DNA from: Flavobacterium limicola
GTDB lineage: Bacteria > Bacteroidota > Bacteroidia > Flavobacteriales > Flavobacteriaceae
Reading direction: 5' to 3'
Length of the DNA: 64,000 nt
Assembly: GCF_003634755.1 (NCBI RefSeq)
Contig: NZ_RBXA01000001.1
Location: 62,001-126,000, forward strand
A program made the translations under genes and the position numbers. Below the pieces are notes generated by a model. The model searched no databases. It was not told where the DNA came from and saw only the letters and a program-made list of their open reading frames with translations. The stretch's first letter is position 1. Every line of letters begins with the position of its first letter. Shown here piece by piece: positions 25,750 to 35,827 of this stretch.

Positions 25750-25780
25750 TGAAATTTATAATCAAAAAAAACTATTTTTG
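25750..25780 (+). promoter_or_regulatory. purH promoter
   Basis: TTG at 25750-25752, a 20-base spacer, then TATTTTTG at 25773-25780, a good match to the Bacteroidota consensus, 23 bases upstream of the ATG. Confidence 0.65.
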
Positions 25781-25803
25781 TATTTTATAATTATAACTAC
25801 ACA

Positions 25804-27330
25804 ATGAACACAACAAAAACAATTCAATCTGCACTAATCTCGGTTTTTTCAAAAGAAGGTCTTGAGCCAATTGTAAGAAAACTACACTCTCAAAACGTAA
25901 CGTTTTATTCAACTGGGGGAACCGAAGATTTTATAAAAAATTTAGGAATCCCTGTAGTTCCTGTTGAAGATGTAACTTCCTATCCTTCAATTCTTGGCGG
26001 AAGAGTTAAAACATTACACCCAAAAGTATTTGGAGGAATTTTAAACCGTCAGGACAATGATAGTGATGTGCAACAAATGCAAGAATTCAATATCCCTCAA
26101 ATTGATTTGGTAATTGTTGATTTATATCCATTTGAAAAAACGGTTGCTTCAGGAGCAAGTGAAGAAGATATTATTGAAAAAATAGATATTGGCGGTATTT
26201 CTTTGATACGTGCAGCTGCAAAAAACTTTAAAGACACCGTAATTGTAGCTTCGGTTGACGAATATAGTTTGCTTTTGGATATGATTACGGAACAAAACGG
26301 AGCAACTACTCTTTCCGACAGAAAATTATTGGCAACAAAAGCATTTCATGTTTCATCGCATTACGATACTGCAATATTCAATTATTTCAATACGGACGAA
26401 ACAATATACAAACAAAGTATTGCTAACGGTCAAGTTTTAAGATACGGTGAAAACCCACATCAAAAAGGATTTTTCTTTGGTGATTTTGATGCTATGTTCA
26501 AAAAAGTTCACGGAAAAGAATTGTCTTACAATAATTTATTAGATGTAGATGCCGCTGTAAATTTGATTAATGAATTTAAAAATGACGGACCTACATTTGC
26601 CATATTGAAACACAATAATGCTTGTGGTTTAGCAACAAGAAAAAACATCAATGAAGCCTATTTAGCCGCATTAGCTTGTGATCCTACTTCAGCTTTTGGA
26701 GGTGTTTTAATTTCGAATACAAAAATTGATGTAGCAACTGCCACCGAAATAAATAAATTATTTTGCGAAGTTGTCATTGCTCCAGAATACGACACAGAAG
26801 CCACCGCAATTCTACAAGAGAAGAAAAACAGAATTATATTAGTTCAAAACGAAGTAGCATTACCGCAAAAACAAGTAAGAACTTGCTTAAACGGAATTTT
26901 AGTTCAAGAAAGAAATAACATAACTGACAATAAAGAAGACTTAAGAACCGTTACTACTACAGCACCAACTGAAGAAGAAATTCAGGATTTAATTTTTGCT
27001 TCTAAAATTTGCAAAAACACAAAATCAAATACGATTGTTTTTGCAAAAAACGGCACACTTATTGCGTCTGGTACAGGGCAAACATCAAGAGTTGATGCCT
27101 TATTGCAAGCCATTGAAAAAGCAAAAACTTTTGGGTTTGATTTACATGGGGCGTCTATGGCAAGCGATGCTTTCTTCCCTTTTCCAGATTGTGTAGAAAT
27201 AGCTAAAGAAGCAGGAATAACTGCTGTAATTCAGCCTGGAGGGTCCATTAAAGACGAATTAAGCATCAATTATTGTAATGAAAATAAAGTTGCAATGGTA
27301 TTTACAGGAACTCGTCATTTTAAACATTAA
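25804..27330 (+). CDS. purH: bifunctional AICAR transformylase / IMP cyclohydrolase
   Basis: A 508-residue enzyme for the last two steps of purine synthesis: formylation of AICAR with 10-formyltetrahydrofolate, then ring closure to IMP. The N-terminal MGS-like cyclohydrolase domain (about 1-190) shows FYSTGGTEDFI, GGRVKTLHPKVFGGIL and DIGGISLIRAAAKN. The transformylase domain shows RYGENPHQKGFF, LKHNNACGLA with the catalytic Lys-His pair, and SDAFFPFPD near the end. Length fits the family (about 510-530). The promoter and start are well supported. Confidence 0.97.
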   Translation: MNTTKTIQSALISVFSKEGLEPIVRKLHSQNVTFYSTGGTEDFIKNLGIPVVPVEDVTSYPSILGGRVKTLHPKVFGGILNRQDNDSDVQQMQEFNIPQIDLVIVDLYPFEKTVASGASEEDIIEKIDIGGISLIRAAAKNFKDTVIVASVDEYSLLLDMITEQNGATTLSDRKLLATKAFHVSSHYDTAIFNYFNTDETIYKQSIANGQVLRYGENPHQKGFFFGDFDAMFKKVHGKELSYNNLLDVDAAVNLINEFKNDGPTFAILKHNNACGLATRKNINEAYLAALACDPTSAFGGVLISNTKIDVATATEINKLFCEVVIAPEYDTEATAILQEKKNRIILVQNEVALPQKQVRTCLNGILVQERNNITDNKEDLRTVTTTAPTEEEIQDLIFASKICKNTKSNTIVFAKNGTLIASGTGQTSRVDALLQAIEKAKTFGFDLHGASMASDAFFPFPDCVEIAKEAGITAVIQPGGSIKDELSINYCNENKVAMVFTGTRHFKH

Positions 27331-27336
27331 TTTGTT

Positions 27337-27344
27337 TAACTTTG
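27337..27344 (+). promoter_or_regulatory. mreB promoter -7 box
   Basis: TAACTTTG matches TAnnTTTG, 40 bases upstream of the mreB ATG. It lies just after the purH stop codon, so mreB can be transcribed independently. Confidence 0.5.
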
Positions 27345-27384
27345 CGCGTCACAAATTTATAACTTTTTAACCCTTAAAAAACTT

Positions 27385-28413
27385 ATGGGATTTTTTGATT
27401 TCATGACCGAGGATATTGCGATAGACCTTGGTACCGCTAATACTTTAATCATACATAATGATAAAGTCGTAATTGACAGTCCCTCAATAGTTGCTCGTGA
27501 TAGAGTTTCTGGTAAAATCATTGCTGTTGGTAAAGAAGCCAACATGATGCAGGGAAAAACACATGAAAACATTAAGACGATAAGACCGTTGAAGGATGGT
27601 GTAATTGCTGATTTTGATGCTTCAGAAAAAATGATTAGTATGTTTATCAAAAGCATACCAGCATTGAAGAAAAGAATGTTTACACCCGCATTAAGAATGG
27701 TTGTTTGTATTCCTTCTGGAATAACCGAAGTGGAAATGAGAGCGGTTAAAGAATCATGTGAAAGAGTGAATGGTAAAGAAGTATACTTGATACACGAACC
27801 TATGGCAGCAGCAATAGGTATTGGTATCGACATCATGCAACCTAAAGGAAACATGATTGTAGACATAGGTGGTGGAACAACTGAAATTGCCGTAATTGCC
27901 TTAGGTGGAATTGTATGTGACAAATCAGTAAAAATTGCGGGTGACGTATTTACAAATGATATCGTATATTATATGCGTACCCAACACAATCTTTTTGTTG
28001 GAGAAAGTACTGCAGAGAAAATAAAAATTCAAATTGGTGCCGCAATTGAGGACTTAGAAACCGCACCAGAAGACATGTCTGTCCAAGGTAGAGATTTACT
28101 TACCGGTAAACCAAAACAAGTGGAAGTTTCCTATAGAGAAATTGCCAAAGCTTTAGACAAATCAATTCAAAGGATTGAAGATGCCGTAATGGAAACTTTA
28201 TCTCAAACCCCTCCAGAATTAGCAGCAGACATCTACAATACCGGAATCTATCTTGCAGGTGGAGGATCAATGTTGAGAGGTCTTGACAAAAGAATTTCGC
28301 AAAAAACAGATTTACCTGTTTACATTGCTGAGGATCCGTTGAGAGCTGTAGTTCGTGGCACTGGTATGGCCCTCAAAAACATTCCTAAATTTAAAAGTAT
28401 ATTGATAAAATAA
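27385..28413 (+). CDS. mreB: rod shape-determining actin homologue MreB
   Basis: A 342-residue bacterial actin that forms membrane-associated filaments and positions the cell-wall elongation machinery. Nucleotide-binding motifs are visible: phosphate-1 loop DLGTANTLI near 13-21, phosphate-2 region DIGGGTTEIAVIALGG near 161-176, and adenosine motif LAGGGSMLRG near 290-299. The short N-terminal MGFFDFMTED is the likely membrane-binding part. It heads the mreB-mreC-mreD-mrdA-rodA cluster. Confidence 0.97.
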   Translation: MGFFDFMTEDIAIDLGTANTLIIHNDKVVIDSPSIVARDRVSGKIIAVGKEANMMQGKTHENIKTIRPLKDGVIADFDASEKMISMFIKSIPALKKRMFTPALRMVVCIPSGITEVEMRAVKESCERVNGKEVYLIHEPMAAAIGIGIDIMQPKGNMIVDIGGGTTEIAVIALGGIVCDKSVKIAGDVFTNDIVYYMRTQHNLFVGESTAEKIKIQIGAAIEDLETAPEDMSVQGRDLLTGKPKQVEVSYREIAKALDKSIQRIEDAVMETLSQTPPELAADIYNTGIYLAGGGSMLRGLDKRISQKTDLPVYIAEDPLRAVVRGTGMALKNIPKFKSILIK

Positions 28414-28502
28414 TAACTTTTAACACTATTAAAGTCTTTAAAATTTAAAGGTTTTGATAAAGTATTAAGGTTAGAACTTAATTTGAAATAATAAAATAGG
28501 AA

Positions 28503-29327
28503 ATGCAGCAAATATTTAATTTCATATATAAAAACAGTAATAGATTACTGTTTTTGCTGCTTTTGGGTATTTCGTTGTCATTAACAATACAATCACATTC
28601 TTTTCATAGAAGCAAAATGATTAGTTCCGCCAATTTCTTAAGTGGTGGTGTTTATGAGAGGATCAATAACTTAAACGAATATCTTAACCTAAAAGTCCAA
28701 AATGACGCCTTAGCATCTGAAAACGCTAAACTTAGAAGCATTTTATTTAACGTTAAAGACACTTCAAGCATTGCCAAATTAGACAGTATAAAAGGCGTTA
28801 AAAATGAAAATATTTTAATTTCAAAAGTGATTCATAACTCCTATAATGTTCATGAAAATTATTTGACTTTAAATTCAGGAGAATTACAAGGTGTAAAACC
28901 AGACATGGGAGTAATCAACAGTCTAGGGATTATAGGAATTATAGACAACACTTCCCCCCATTATTCAACTGTAATTAGCATTTTGAATAAAAAATCTCAA
29001 ATCAACGCTAAAATTAAAAAATCAAATCATTTTGGATCACTTGTTTGGGATGGAAAAAGCACAGGCTTCGTTCAATTAGTTGATGTTCCAAGACTTGCAT
29101 CAATCAAAAAAGGAGACACTATTGTTACAGGCGGACAGTCCGTTATTTTTCCAGAAAACATAGGCATTGGTACAATTGCTAATATCTATACTGAAAAAGA
29201 AACAAATTATTATAAAATAAACGTTAGACTATTCAATGACATGACAAATTTAGGTCATGTCTATATCATAAAAAGTAAAGATCGTGAAGAGCTTACCAAC
29301 TTAGAAAAAAGAGAAAAAGATGAATAG
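28503..29327 (+). CDS. mreC: rod shape-determining protein MreC
   Basis: A 274-residue bitopic protein: short cytoplasmic N-terminus, one membrane helix (about 15-29), a coiled-coil segment (NLNEYLNLKVQNDALASENAK) and a periplasmic beta-rich domain with NSLGIIGII and GDTIVTGGQSVIFPENIGIG. MreC scaffolds PBP2-RodA activity in the elongasome. It overlaps mreD by eight bases, indicating translational coupling. Confidence 0.93.
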   Translation: MQQIFNFIYKNSNRLLFLLLLGISLSLTIQSHSFHRSKMISSANFLSGGVYERINNLNEYLNLKVQNDALASENAKLRSILFNVKDTSSIAKLDSIKGVKNENILISKVIHNSYNVHENYLTLNSGELQGVKPDMGVINSLGIIGIIDNTSPHYSTVISILNKKSQINAKIKKSNHFGSLVWDGKSTGFVQLVDVPRLASIKKGDTIVTGGQSVIFPENIGIGTIANIYTEKETNYYKINVRLFNDMTNLGHVYIIKSKDREELTNLEKREKDE

Positions 29328-29826
29328 CGCCTTGTTAGTCAATATTTTCCGATTCGTTCTGCTATTGGCACTTCAGATTATCATATTCAACAATATGAAT
29401 TTTTTGGGCTATATCAGTCCTTTTCCTTATATATTATTCATCATACTTTATCCTGTAAATGGCAATAAATCCGGCTTGATAATTGCCAGTTTCTTACTTG
29501 GACTTATCATGGATATGTTTAATAATTCCGGAGGAGCACATGCAACAGCCTGCTTAGTTTTATCATATTTCAGACCATCCTTGTTTAAATTTGCATTTGG
29601 TCTGAGTTATGAATATCAAACAATAAAACTAAATGATGTTTTAACTCCTGAACGATTTTCTTTTATATTATTATCAGTACTGATTCATCACCTTACCCTA
29701 TTTTTATTAGAAGCTTTCCAATTGAGTTTTATATTGGATACCCTTGTAAGAACGTTATTAAGCACAGTATTTACTATCATTATCTGCATTATCACAATAT
29801 ATCTTATTAAGCCAAACAAAAGATGA
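29320..29826 (+). CDS. mreD: rod shape-determining protein MreD
   Basis: A 168-residue integral membrane protein with about five to six helices, matching MreD by position and by the early segment YISPFPYILFIILYPV, then GLIMDMFNNSGG. Its role is structural within the elongasome. Sequence similarity in this family is low, so order in the operon is the main support. It overlaps mreC by eight bases and mrdA by four. Confidence 0.9.
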   Translation: MNSALLVNIFRFVLLLALQIIIFNNMNFLGYISPFPYILFIILYPVNGNKSGLIIASFLLGLIMDMFNNSGGAHATACLVLSYFRPSLFKFAFGLSYEYQTIKLNDVLTPERFSFILLSVLIHHLTLFLLEAFQLSFILDTLVRTLLSTVFTIIICIITIYLIKPNKR

Positions 29827-31778
29827 GAAAAGTTTTATTACCTTCCTTAATCATTCTTGCTACCTCTTTGCTTGTAATACGAATCTTTTATTTGCAGATT
29901 GTTGACGATACCTTAAAGTTAGAATCAGAAAACAATGCCATTAAGAAAAAGTACGAATATCCGGAAAGAGGATACATCTATGATAGAAAAGGAAAACTAT
30001 TAGTTGCTAACCAAGCATCGTATGATATTATGGTCATACCTAGAGAAGTAAAAAATACAGATACATTAGAATTTTGTCAATTACTGAATATTACAAAAGA
30101 AGACTTCATTAAAAAAATTGAAAAAGCTAAAATATACAGTCCACGTTTACCATCTGTTTTCTTATCGCAATTAAACAAAAGTGAATTTGCAGCTTTTCAA
30201 GAAAAAATAAGAAAATATGAAGGTTTTTATTTTCAGAAACGTTCTCTTCGCGATTACGAAGTAAATTTTGGTGCTAATATTTTTGGGTTCATCACTCAGG
30301 TAAATGAAAAACTAGTTGCCAAAAATCCCTATTACAATAGCGGTGATTTAATAGGAAGACAAGGCGTTGAAGAAAGTTACGAGGATCTTTTGCGTGGAAT
30401 AAAAGGCATAAAATACATCCAAAAAGACAAATACAACAGAGAAATCGGCTCTTACAAAGATGGAAAATACGATACAATCGCTGTTCAGGGAGAAGATATA
30501 AACCTCACCATTGATGCCGAACTCCAAAAATATGGAGAAGAATTGATGATTAATAAACGAGGTGGAATTGTTGCTATTGAACCGAGAACCGGCGAAATAT
30601 TAGCACTTGTAACGGCTCCATCTTATGACCCTGGAATATTGGTAGGAAGACAAAGGTCTAAAAATTATACTAGATTGTACCGTGATTCTATAGCAAAACC
30701 ACTTTACGATAGAGGTTTATTGGCTGAATATCCTCCCGGTTCACCTTTCAAAATCCTCACCGGGCTTGTTGGACTCCAAGAAGGTGTTGTAAATGAGAAT
30801 TCTACTTACTCGTGTTATGGTGGTTTTAGCTACGGTCGTGGTCGATTCCAAAAATGTCATTGTAAAATTTTTGGATCTGTAAAATTACATAACGGCATTT
30901 TTAGATCTTGCAATGCTTATTTTTCGAATGTCTATTTGCAAACCATTGGTAAATACGCAAAACCAGCGTATGCAGTTGATGTTTGGAGTAATCACATAAA
31001 AAGTTTTGGATTAGGACAGTTCATGGGATATGACTTACCAACTGGCAAAAAAGGGAACGTACCCAATTCTAAAACTTATAAAAAAGTATATCCCAACGGT
31101 GGCTGGCGAGGGACAACAATCATATCAAATGCCATAGGACAAGGAGAAGTTTTGATGACACCCATTCAATTAGCCAATATGATGGCCACGGTTGCAAATG
31201 AAGGCTATTATTACACGCCTCACATTATCAAAAAAATTGAAGGTCATAAAATCGATAAAAAATTCACAACTAAACACGTTACCACAATTGACAAAAAGTA
31301 TTACAAACCAATGATCAGTGGCTTATTTGATGTGTACAACCAAGGAACCGCATTTGGATTAAGAGTGGAAGGAATTGACATTTGTGGTAAAACAGGAACC
31401 GCAGAAAATTTTGCTAAAATTAACGGCATAAGAACAAAACTGGAAGACCACTCCATATTTGTGGCTTTTGCACCAAAAGACAACCCAAAAATCGCCATAG
31501 CAATATTGGTTGAAAACGGAGGCTACGGAGCCGCTATAGCAGGTCCAATAGCTAGTTTGATGATTGAAAAATATTTGCGACAAAAAATTACTAGAGTTGA
31601 CTTGGAGAAAAGAATTCTGGCTACAAGTTTACAAAGTCGATATGCAAAATTAGGTGGACTTTCAGAAGCTATTAAATTACAATTAAGAATAAGTGATTCT
31701 CTGCTACAGAAGAAAAAAATAATTCCAAGCGTGAAAGTAAAAATTGATTCTACTAAGGAGAATAAAAAAGCTATTTAA
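29823..31778 (+). CDS. mrdA: penicillin-binding protein 2 (elongasome transpeptidase)
   Basis: A 651-residue class B PBP that crosslinks peptidoglycan during lateral growth. A single N-terminal membrane helix is followed by the dimerisation/pedestal domain with RGYIYDRKGKLLV, then the transpeptidase domain. Active-site motifs are SPFK with Ser307 and Lys310, SCN at 362-364, and KTG from Lys523. The form GSPFK instead of the common GSTFK keeps both catalytic residues. A basic, Lys-rich C-terminal tail follows the catalytic domain. The gene overlaps mreD by four bases and sits five bases ahead of rodA, its glycosyltransferase partner. Confidence 0.96.
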   Translation: MRKVLLPSLIILATSLLVIRIFYLQIVDDTLKLESENNAIKKKYEYPERGYIYDRKGKLLVANQASYDIMVIPREVKNTDTLEFCQLLNITKEDFIKKIEKAKIYSPRLPSVFLSQLNKSEFAAFQEKIRKYEGFYFQKRSLRDYEVNFGANIFGFITQVNEKLVAKNPYYNSGDLIGRQGVEESYEDLLRGIKGIKYIQKDKYNREIGSYKDGKYDTIAVQGEDINLTIDAELQKYGEELMINKRGGIVAIEPRTGEILALVTAPSYDPGILVGRQRSKNYTRLYRDSIAKPLYDRGLLAEYPPGSPFKILTGLVGLQEGVVNENSTYSCYGGFSYGRGRFQKCHCKIFGSVKLHNGIFRSCNAYFSNVYLQTIGKYAKPAYAVDVWSNHIKSFGLGQFMGYDLPTGKKGNVPNSKTYKKVYPNGGWRGTTIISNAIGQGEVLMTPIQLANMMATVANEGYYYTPHIIKKIEGHKIDKKFTTKHVTTIDKKYYKPMISGLFDVYNQGTAFGLRVEGIDICGKTGTAENFAKINGIRTKLEDHSIFVAFAPKDNPKIAIAILVENGGYGAAIAGPIASLMIEKYLRQKITRVDLEKRILATSLQSRYAKLGGLSEAIKLQLRISDSLLQKKKIIPSVKVKIDSTKENKKAI

Positions 31779-31783
31779 TTCAA

Positions 31784-33019
31784 ATGAAAAACCAAAGCAT
31801 AACAAATAATATCGATTGGATTAGCATAGTCATCTATGTTGCATTAGTTATTTTGGGCTGGTTAAATATCTATTCATCCTCTATATCTTCAATGCAAGAT
31901 ACATACGAAAAACAATTAATATTTATTGTCTTAACTATTCCTTTAATATTCATCATACTTGCTGTCGATGGTAAGTTTTACGAGAAATATGCCAGTATAA
32001 TTTTCGGGATTTCCCTCCTGACACTAGCTGGATTATTTTTATTCGGAAAAACCATAGCAGGACAACGTTGCTGGTATGCCATTGGAAGTTTTACAATTCA
32101 ACCTTCAGAATTTGCCAAAGCCGCTACATCTTTGGCGTTAGCAAAATTCTTAAGCGACACTCAAATCAATTTAAAAGATACCAATAGACAAATACAGGCT
32201 CTTGCAATAATCTTTCTACCTGTTTTACTTATACTACCACAACCGGATCCAGGAAGTGCTTTAATATACAGCATATTCATCATTGTTTTATACCGAGAAG
32301 GTCTTCCGGGTTGGTATGTATTGACAGGATTTGTTACAATACTTTTATTCATATTAACACTGTTATTAGAGCCCCAGTATGTGATTCTTATCGGATTAGG
32401 AGTGCTGATCATCGTCCATTTAAAATCAAGATTAGCCGATAGAAACATCGTTTTGAGCAGTATTCTTTTAGTGTTGATTTCTGCATTCGTATTATCTGTG
32501 GATTATGTATTTGATAATTTATTCAAACAGCATCACCGAGATCGATTCAATATACTTCTAGGCAGAGCAGTTGACCTTAAAGGCATAGGATACAATACCA
32601 ATCAATCGGAAATAGCCATTGGATCAGGAGGATGGTTAGGAAAAGGATTTCTCGAAGGCACGCAAACCAAAGGTGGATTTGTACCAGAACAACATACGGA
32701 TTACATTTTTACAACAGTGGGTGAAGAATGGGGATTTGCTGGCTCATTAGTGGTAATTGCGCTTTTTACTGGCTTATTTCTTAGAATTATATATCTCGCT
32801 GAAAGACAAAAAACAAAATTCAGTAGAGTATACGGATATTGTGTTGCCGGAATATTATTTACACATTTCTTTGTAAACATCGCAATGGTTGTTGGTATTT
32901 TCCCAACAATCGGGGTACCTCTTCCTTTCTTTTCCTATGGAGGATCAGGTCTTTGGGGATTCACAATATTGCTTTTTATATTTATAAAAATGGATGCAAA
33001 TAAAGTAAATGAGTGGTAA
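31784..33019 (+). CDS. rodA: SEDS peptidoglycan glycosyltransferase RodA
   Basis: A 411-residue SEDS protein with about ten membrane helices that polymerises lipid II with PBP2. Visible family blocks include QPSEFAKAATSLALAKFL near 106-123, LPQPDPGSALIY near 150-161, the large extracellular loop with FVPEQHTDYIF, TVGEEWGFAGS, and the C-terminal GVPLPFFSYGGSGL. Length is typical. It is the last gene of the elongasome cluster. Confidence 0.96.
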   Translation: MKNQSITNNIDWISIVIYVALVILGWLNIYSSSISSMQDTYEKQLIFIVLTIPLIFIILAVDGKFYEKYASIIFGISLLTLAGLFLFGKTIAGQRCWYAIGSFTIQPSEFAKAATSLALAKFLSDTQINLKDTNRQIQALAIIFLPVLLILPQPDPGSALIYSIFIIVLYREGLPGWYVLTGFVTILLFILTLLLEPQYVILIGLGVLIIVHLKSRLADRNIVLSSILLVLISAFVLSVDYVFDNLFKQHHRDRFNILLGRAVDLKGIGYNTNQSEIAIGSGGWLGKGFLEGTQTKGGFVPEQHTDYIFTTVGEEWGFAGSLVVIALFTGLFLRIIYLAERQKTKFSRVYGYCVAGILFTHFFVNIAMVVGIFPTIGVPLPFFSYGGSGLWGFTILLFIFIKMDANKVNEW

Positions 33020-33293
33020 TTAGGAAACTTTAACCTAAAATAAATTCACAGCAACCTCACCATTGACTACTACTCTTCGATTTTAATCAATGAATGTATT
33101 CACCTTATTACCAATTAGTTGAATCCGAATATTATTGATTCTCAACCAAAATTCAAATGGTAATTTGCAATAAATCCGGTCTTTGATCGGATACATTTCG
33201 GCAAACTAAATTGTAAACAAACAGCATCAATTTACTTATCTAATTCTCCTCCAAAAAGTTACATAAACTTAAAATGATAGCAACATAAATAAA
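33020..33293. other. intergenic stretch without a recognised gene
   Basis: About 270 bases between the convergent rodA and prc genes (ahead of the shared terminator). No convincing frame, RNA gene or repeat was seen. A weak inverted repeat ATCCG...CGGAT occurs near 33175-33193. The sequence has no clear promoter boxes. Confidence 0.5.
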
Positions 33294-33329
33294 AATGCCC
33301 TATAGATTCTTTCGAATTCATAGGGCATT
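33294..33329. terminator. bidirectional terminator between rodA and prc
   Basis: AATGCCCTAT pairs with ATAGGGCATT, with additional inner pairing of ATTC/GAAT. It lies between convergent genes. Confidence 0.75.
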
Positions 33330-33366
33330 CCTATTATTATGACCTAAACCTTTTAGAAAAAACTAC

Positions 33367-35622
33367 TTAAGATTTAACTAATTTATCTTTTTTCAATTTA
33401 ACTGGAATTCCTTTTTTAGTAATGGCTTTAGATTGTAAATCATCCAATACATTTAAAGCTTCTTCAACATAAATATCTTTAGCTAAAGATTCATGCCATC
33501 TGTCTCTTTTCTCTTTTAAAACAGCATCTTTATTAAGTTCTTCAATTTCATTGGGTAGAGAATTAAATTTCAAACTATTTTTATACTCGAATATAGGTTT
33601 ATACTTTTTAGCTTTCTCTTCAATAGAATTTTGAGCAACTTTGAATTTATCAATATTTAGACTGTATGTATTTTCTTCAGATCTACTGTCAATCCATTTT
33701 GCATTATCTTCAATCAATTTAAATTGACCATTTTGAGCTATCCTCATTTTACTGTTAACAATAGCTTGATTAAATTTAGCATTATCATTCCAAGTAGTAT
33801 ATTCAGCTGCATCAATTTTATCCCATGGCATTGCATTTTCCACATCGCGTTCTCCCATTTTCAAATAGGCATATCTATCCGGCATGACCACATCACTACT
33901 TACGCCTTCAAGCTGAGTAGACCCTCCATTTATTCTATAGAATTTTTGAGTCGTAGTTTTCAACGCCCCCATATCTCCCATAGTAGTATTACGAACAAAC
34001 TGGTTCAAGTCAATTACATTTTGAACTGTTCCCTTTCCGTATGTTTGTTTACTTCCAATAATAATTCCTCGTTTGTAGTCTTGAATGGCAGCGGCTAAAA
34101 TTTCAGAGGCGGATGCAGAGAAACTATTTACCATAATTACCAACGGTCCATCCCACTCAATTTTAGGATCTCTGTCGTATAGCACTTCTTTTTTCTTACC
34201 TGCCGATTTTATCTGAACGATTGGCCCTTGTTCAATAAACAATCCTGCAATATCAACGACGGTTGAAAGAGACCCTCCACCATCATCACGAACATCTAAA
34301 ACTATTCCATCAACACCTACTGCTTTTAATCTTTCAACTTCTAAAGCAATATCTTTTCCGGCATCTCTTCCATCTTTATTTTCAAAATCAATATAAAATT
34401 TAGGCAAATAAATCACACCATATTTAAATCCATTTTTATCAACTACACTAGACTTAGCATAGGTTTCTTCAATTTCTACAATATCTCTAATAATAGAAAT
34501 TATTTTAATAGTTCCGTCTACTTTTTTCACGGTCAGACGTACTTCAGAGCCTTTAGGCCCTTTGATTTTTTTTACCACGTCATCTAAACGCATCCCAACT
34601 ACATCAACTGGCTCACCATTACCTTGCGCTACTTTCATAATTAAATCACCAGATTCCAATTGTTTTCCTCTCCAAGCTGGACCACCGGATATTAATTCTG
34701 AAATTTCTGTGTAATCATTTTTCTTTTGAAGACGCGCTCCAATACCTTCCAATTTCCCACTTATACTGACATCAAAACGCTCTTTTTCTTCTGGAGCAAA
34801 ATAATTAGTATGCGGGTCAAATCGGGAAGTAATTGAATTAATATAAACAGAAAACCAATCATTTCTGTCCAAATCATTCATAAAACCAAAATATTCATCT
34901 AAAGATTTCTCAGCATTTAACCTGGTTTCTTTTTCTAATTCTTCAAAACTTTTAGGAGTACTATTTTCTACACTTTTATCAGTTTTGTTACTATCTGATA
35001 GATTATCCAGATTAGAATCTGACTCAATCGCTGTAGTTTCATCACTACCTTTAACTTTAGTTTCCTGAATTTTCAAACGATCTGTCAATGAAGATAGAGT
35101 AGACAACTTAATTTGCTTTCTCCATCTTTCTTTTAACTCTGAAAAATTGATTGCGTACGGAGATTTATCATAATCCGTATTAAAACTTTCATCAACAGAA
35201 TAATCAAATGGTTTGGTAAGAATATCTTTATATACTTTTTTACCTTCTAACATTCTTTTCATCAAACGATCATAAGTAAGATTAAAAAAAGTTAAATCCT
35301 TACTCATTAAATGGTCATCTAATTTCGTTTCATATTTTGAAAATTCATCTATATCCGATTGTAAAAAAAATCGTTTAGATGGATCTAAAGCCTGAATGTA
35401 ATCTTTATAAACCCCCTTTGAAAAGGCATCATCAATAACAGCAGGATTATAATGTCCTTTTTCTATCACAAAAGTCAGCAATTCTAAAAGCAATTTATCT
35501 TTTTCAGGATCGTTATCTTTTTTTGTATTACTATTAAACGCAAAAAACACGACCGAAAGGCATAAGATGACAACGAGGATTTTATAATTTCTTTTCATAA
35601 AGTTAAGAATAGTATTCATCAA
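33367..35622 (-). CDS. prc: carboxy-terminal processing (tail-specific) protease
   Basis: A 751-residue periplasmic serine protease of family S41A with an uncleaved or cleaved N-terminal membrane segment (about 14-29). An N-terminal helical region is followed by a PDZ domain at about 285-375 (GIGARLQKK, GGPAWRGKQLESGD) and the S41 domain. The Ser-Lys dyad lies in SASASE (502-507) and GKGT (Lys530). A DUF3340-like C-terminal region is present. An Asp/Ser/Lys-rich linker at about 188-230 looks like a lineage insertion. Start could be 35622 or the Met eight codons on (MKRNYKIL). Substrates are unknown; envelope protein turnover is expected. Confidence 0.94.
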   Translation of the reverse strand: MMNTILNFMKRNYKILVVILCLSVVFFAFNSNTKKDNDPEKDKLLLELLTFVIEKGHYNPAVIDDAFSKGVYKDYIQALDPSKRFFLQSDIDEFSKYETKLDDHLMSKDLTFFNLTYDRLMKRMLEGKKVYKDILTKPFDYSVDESFNTDYDKSPYAINFSELKERWRKQIKLSTLSSLTDRLKIQETKVKGSDETTAIESDSNLDNLSDSNKTDKSVENSTPKSFEELEKETRLNAEKSLDEYFGFMNDLDRNDWFSVYINSITSRFDPHTNYFAPEEKERFDVSISGKLEGIGARLQKKNDYTEISELISGGPAWRGKQLESGDLIMKVAQGNGEPVDVVGMRLDDVVKKIKGPKGSEVRLTVKKVDGTIKIISIIRDIVEIEETYAKSSVVDKNGFKYGVIYLPKFYIDFENKDGRDAGKDIALEVERLKAVGVDGIVLDVRDDGGGSLSTVVDIAGLFIEQGPIVQIKSAGKKKEVLYDRDPKIEWDGPLVIMVNSFSASASEILAAAIQDYKRGIIIGSKQTYGKGTVQNVIDLNQFVRNTTMGDMGALKTTTQKFYRINGGSTQLEGVSSDVVMPDRYAYLKMGERDVENAMPWDKIDAAEYTTWNDNAKFNQAIVNSKMRIAQNGQFKLIEDNAKWIDSRSEENTYSLNIDKFKVAQNSIEEKAKKYKPIFEYKNSLKFNSLPNEIEELNKDAVLKEKRDRWHESLAKDIYVEEALNVLDDLQSKAITKKGIPVKLKKDKLVKS

Positions 35623-35777
35623 TTTTTTAATCTAAATTACGGTAAAAACTATGCCATCAATGGCAAGGCCCCTATAAATTTTTGTTAAAGATATAAAAAT
35701 GTTTTTTTGTTTTATGTTATAATCAACCTACATAACAAATTTTTATCTTTTGTTTACTAATTCCCATTATGTGTCAT

Positions 35778-35785
35778 TACATTTG
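35778..35785 (+). promoter_or_regulatory. surE promoter -7 box
   Basis: TACATTTG matches TAnnTTTG, 42 bases ahead of the surE ATG. Confidence 0.45.
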
Positions 35786-35827
35786 CCATCAAAATCATAA
35801 AACCAACCTTTTTTTGCCATATTAATA

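Noticed and set aside
27357-27923. 188-codon open frame antisense to mreB
   Set aside because: It lies wholly opposite a clear mreB gene, translates to low-complexity Ile/Ser/Pro-rich sequence and has no family features.
33020-33293. Small RNA or gene in the rodA-prc gap
   Set aside because: No promoter box, stable hairpin or coding pattern could be supported by eye.
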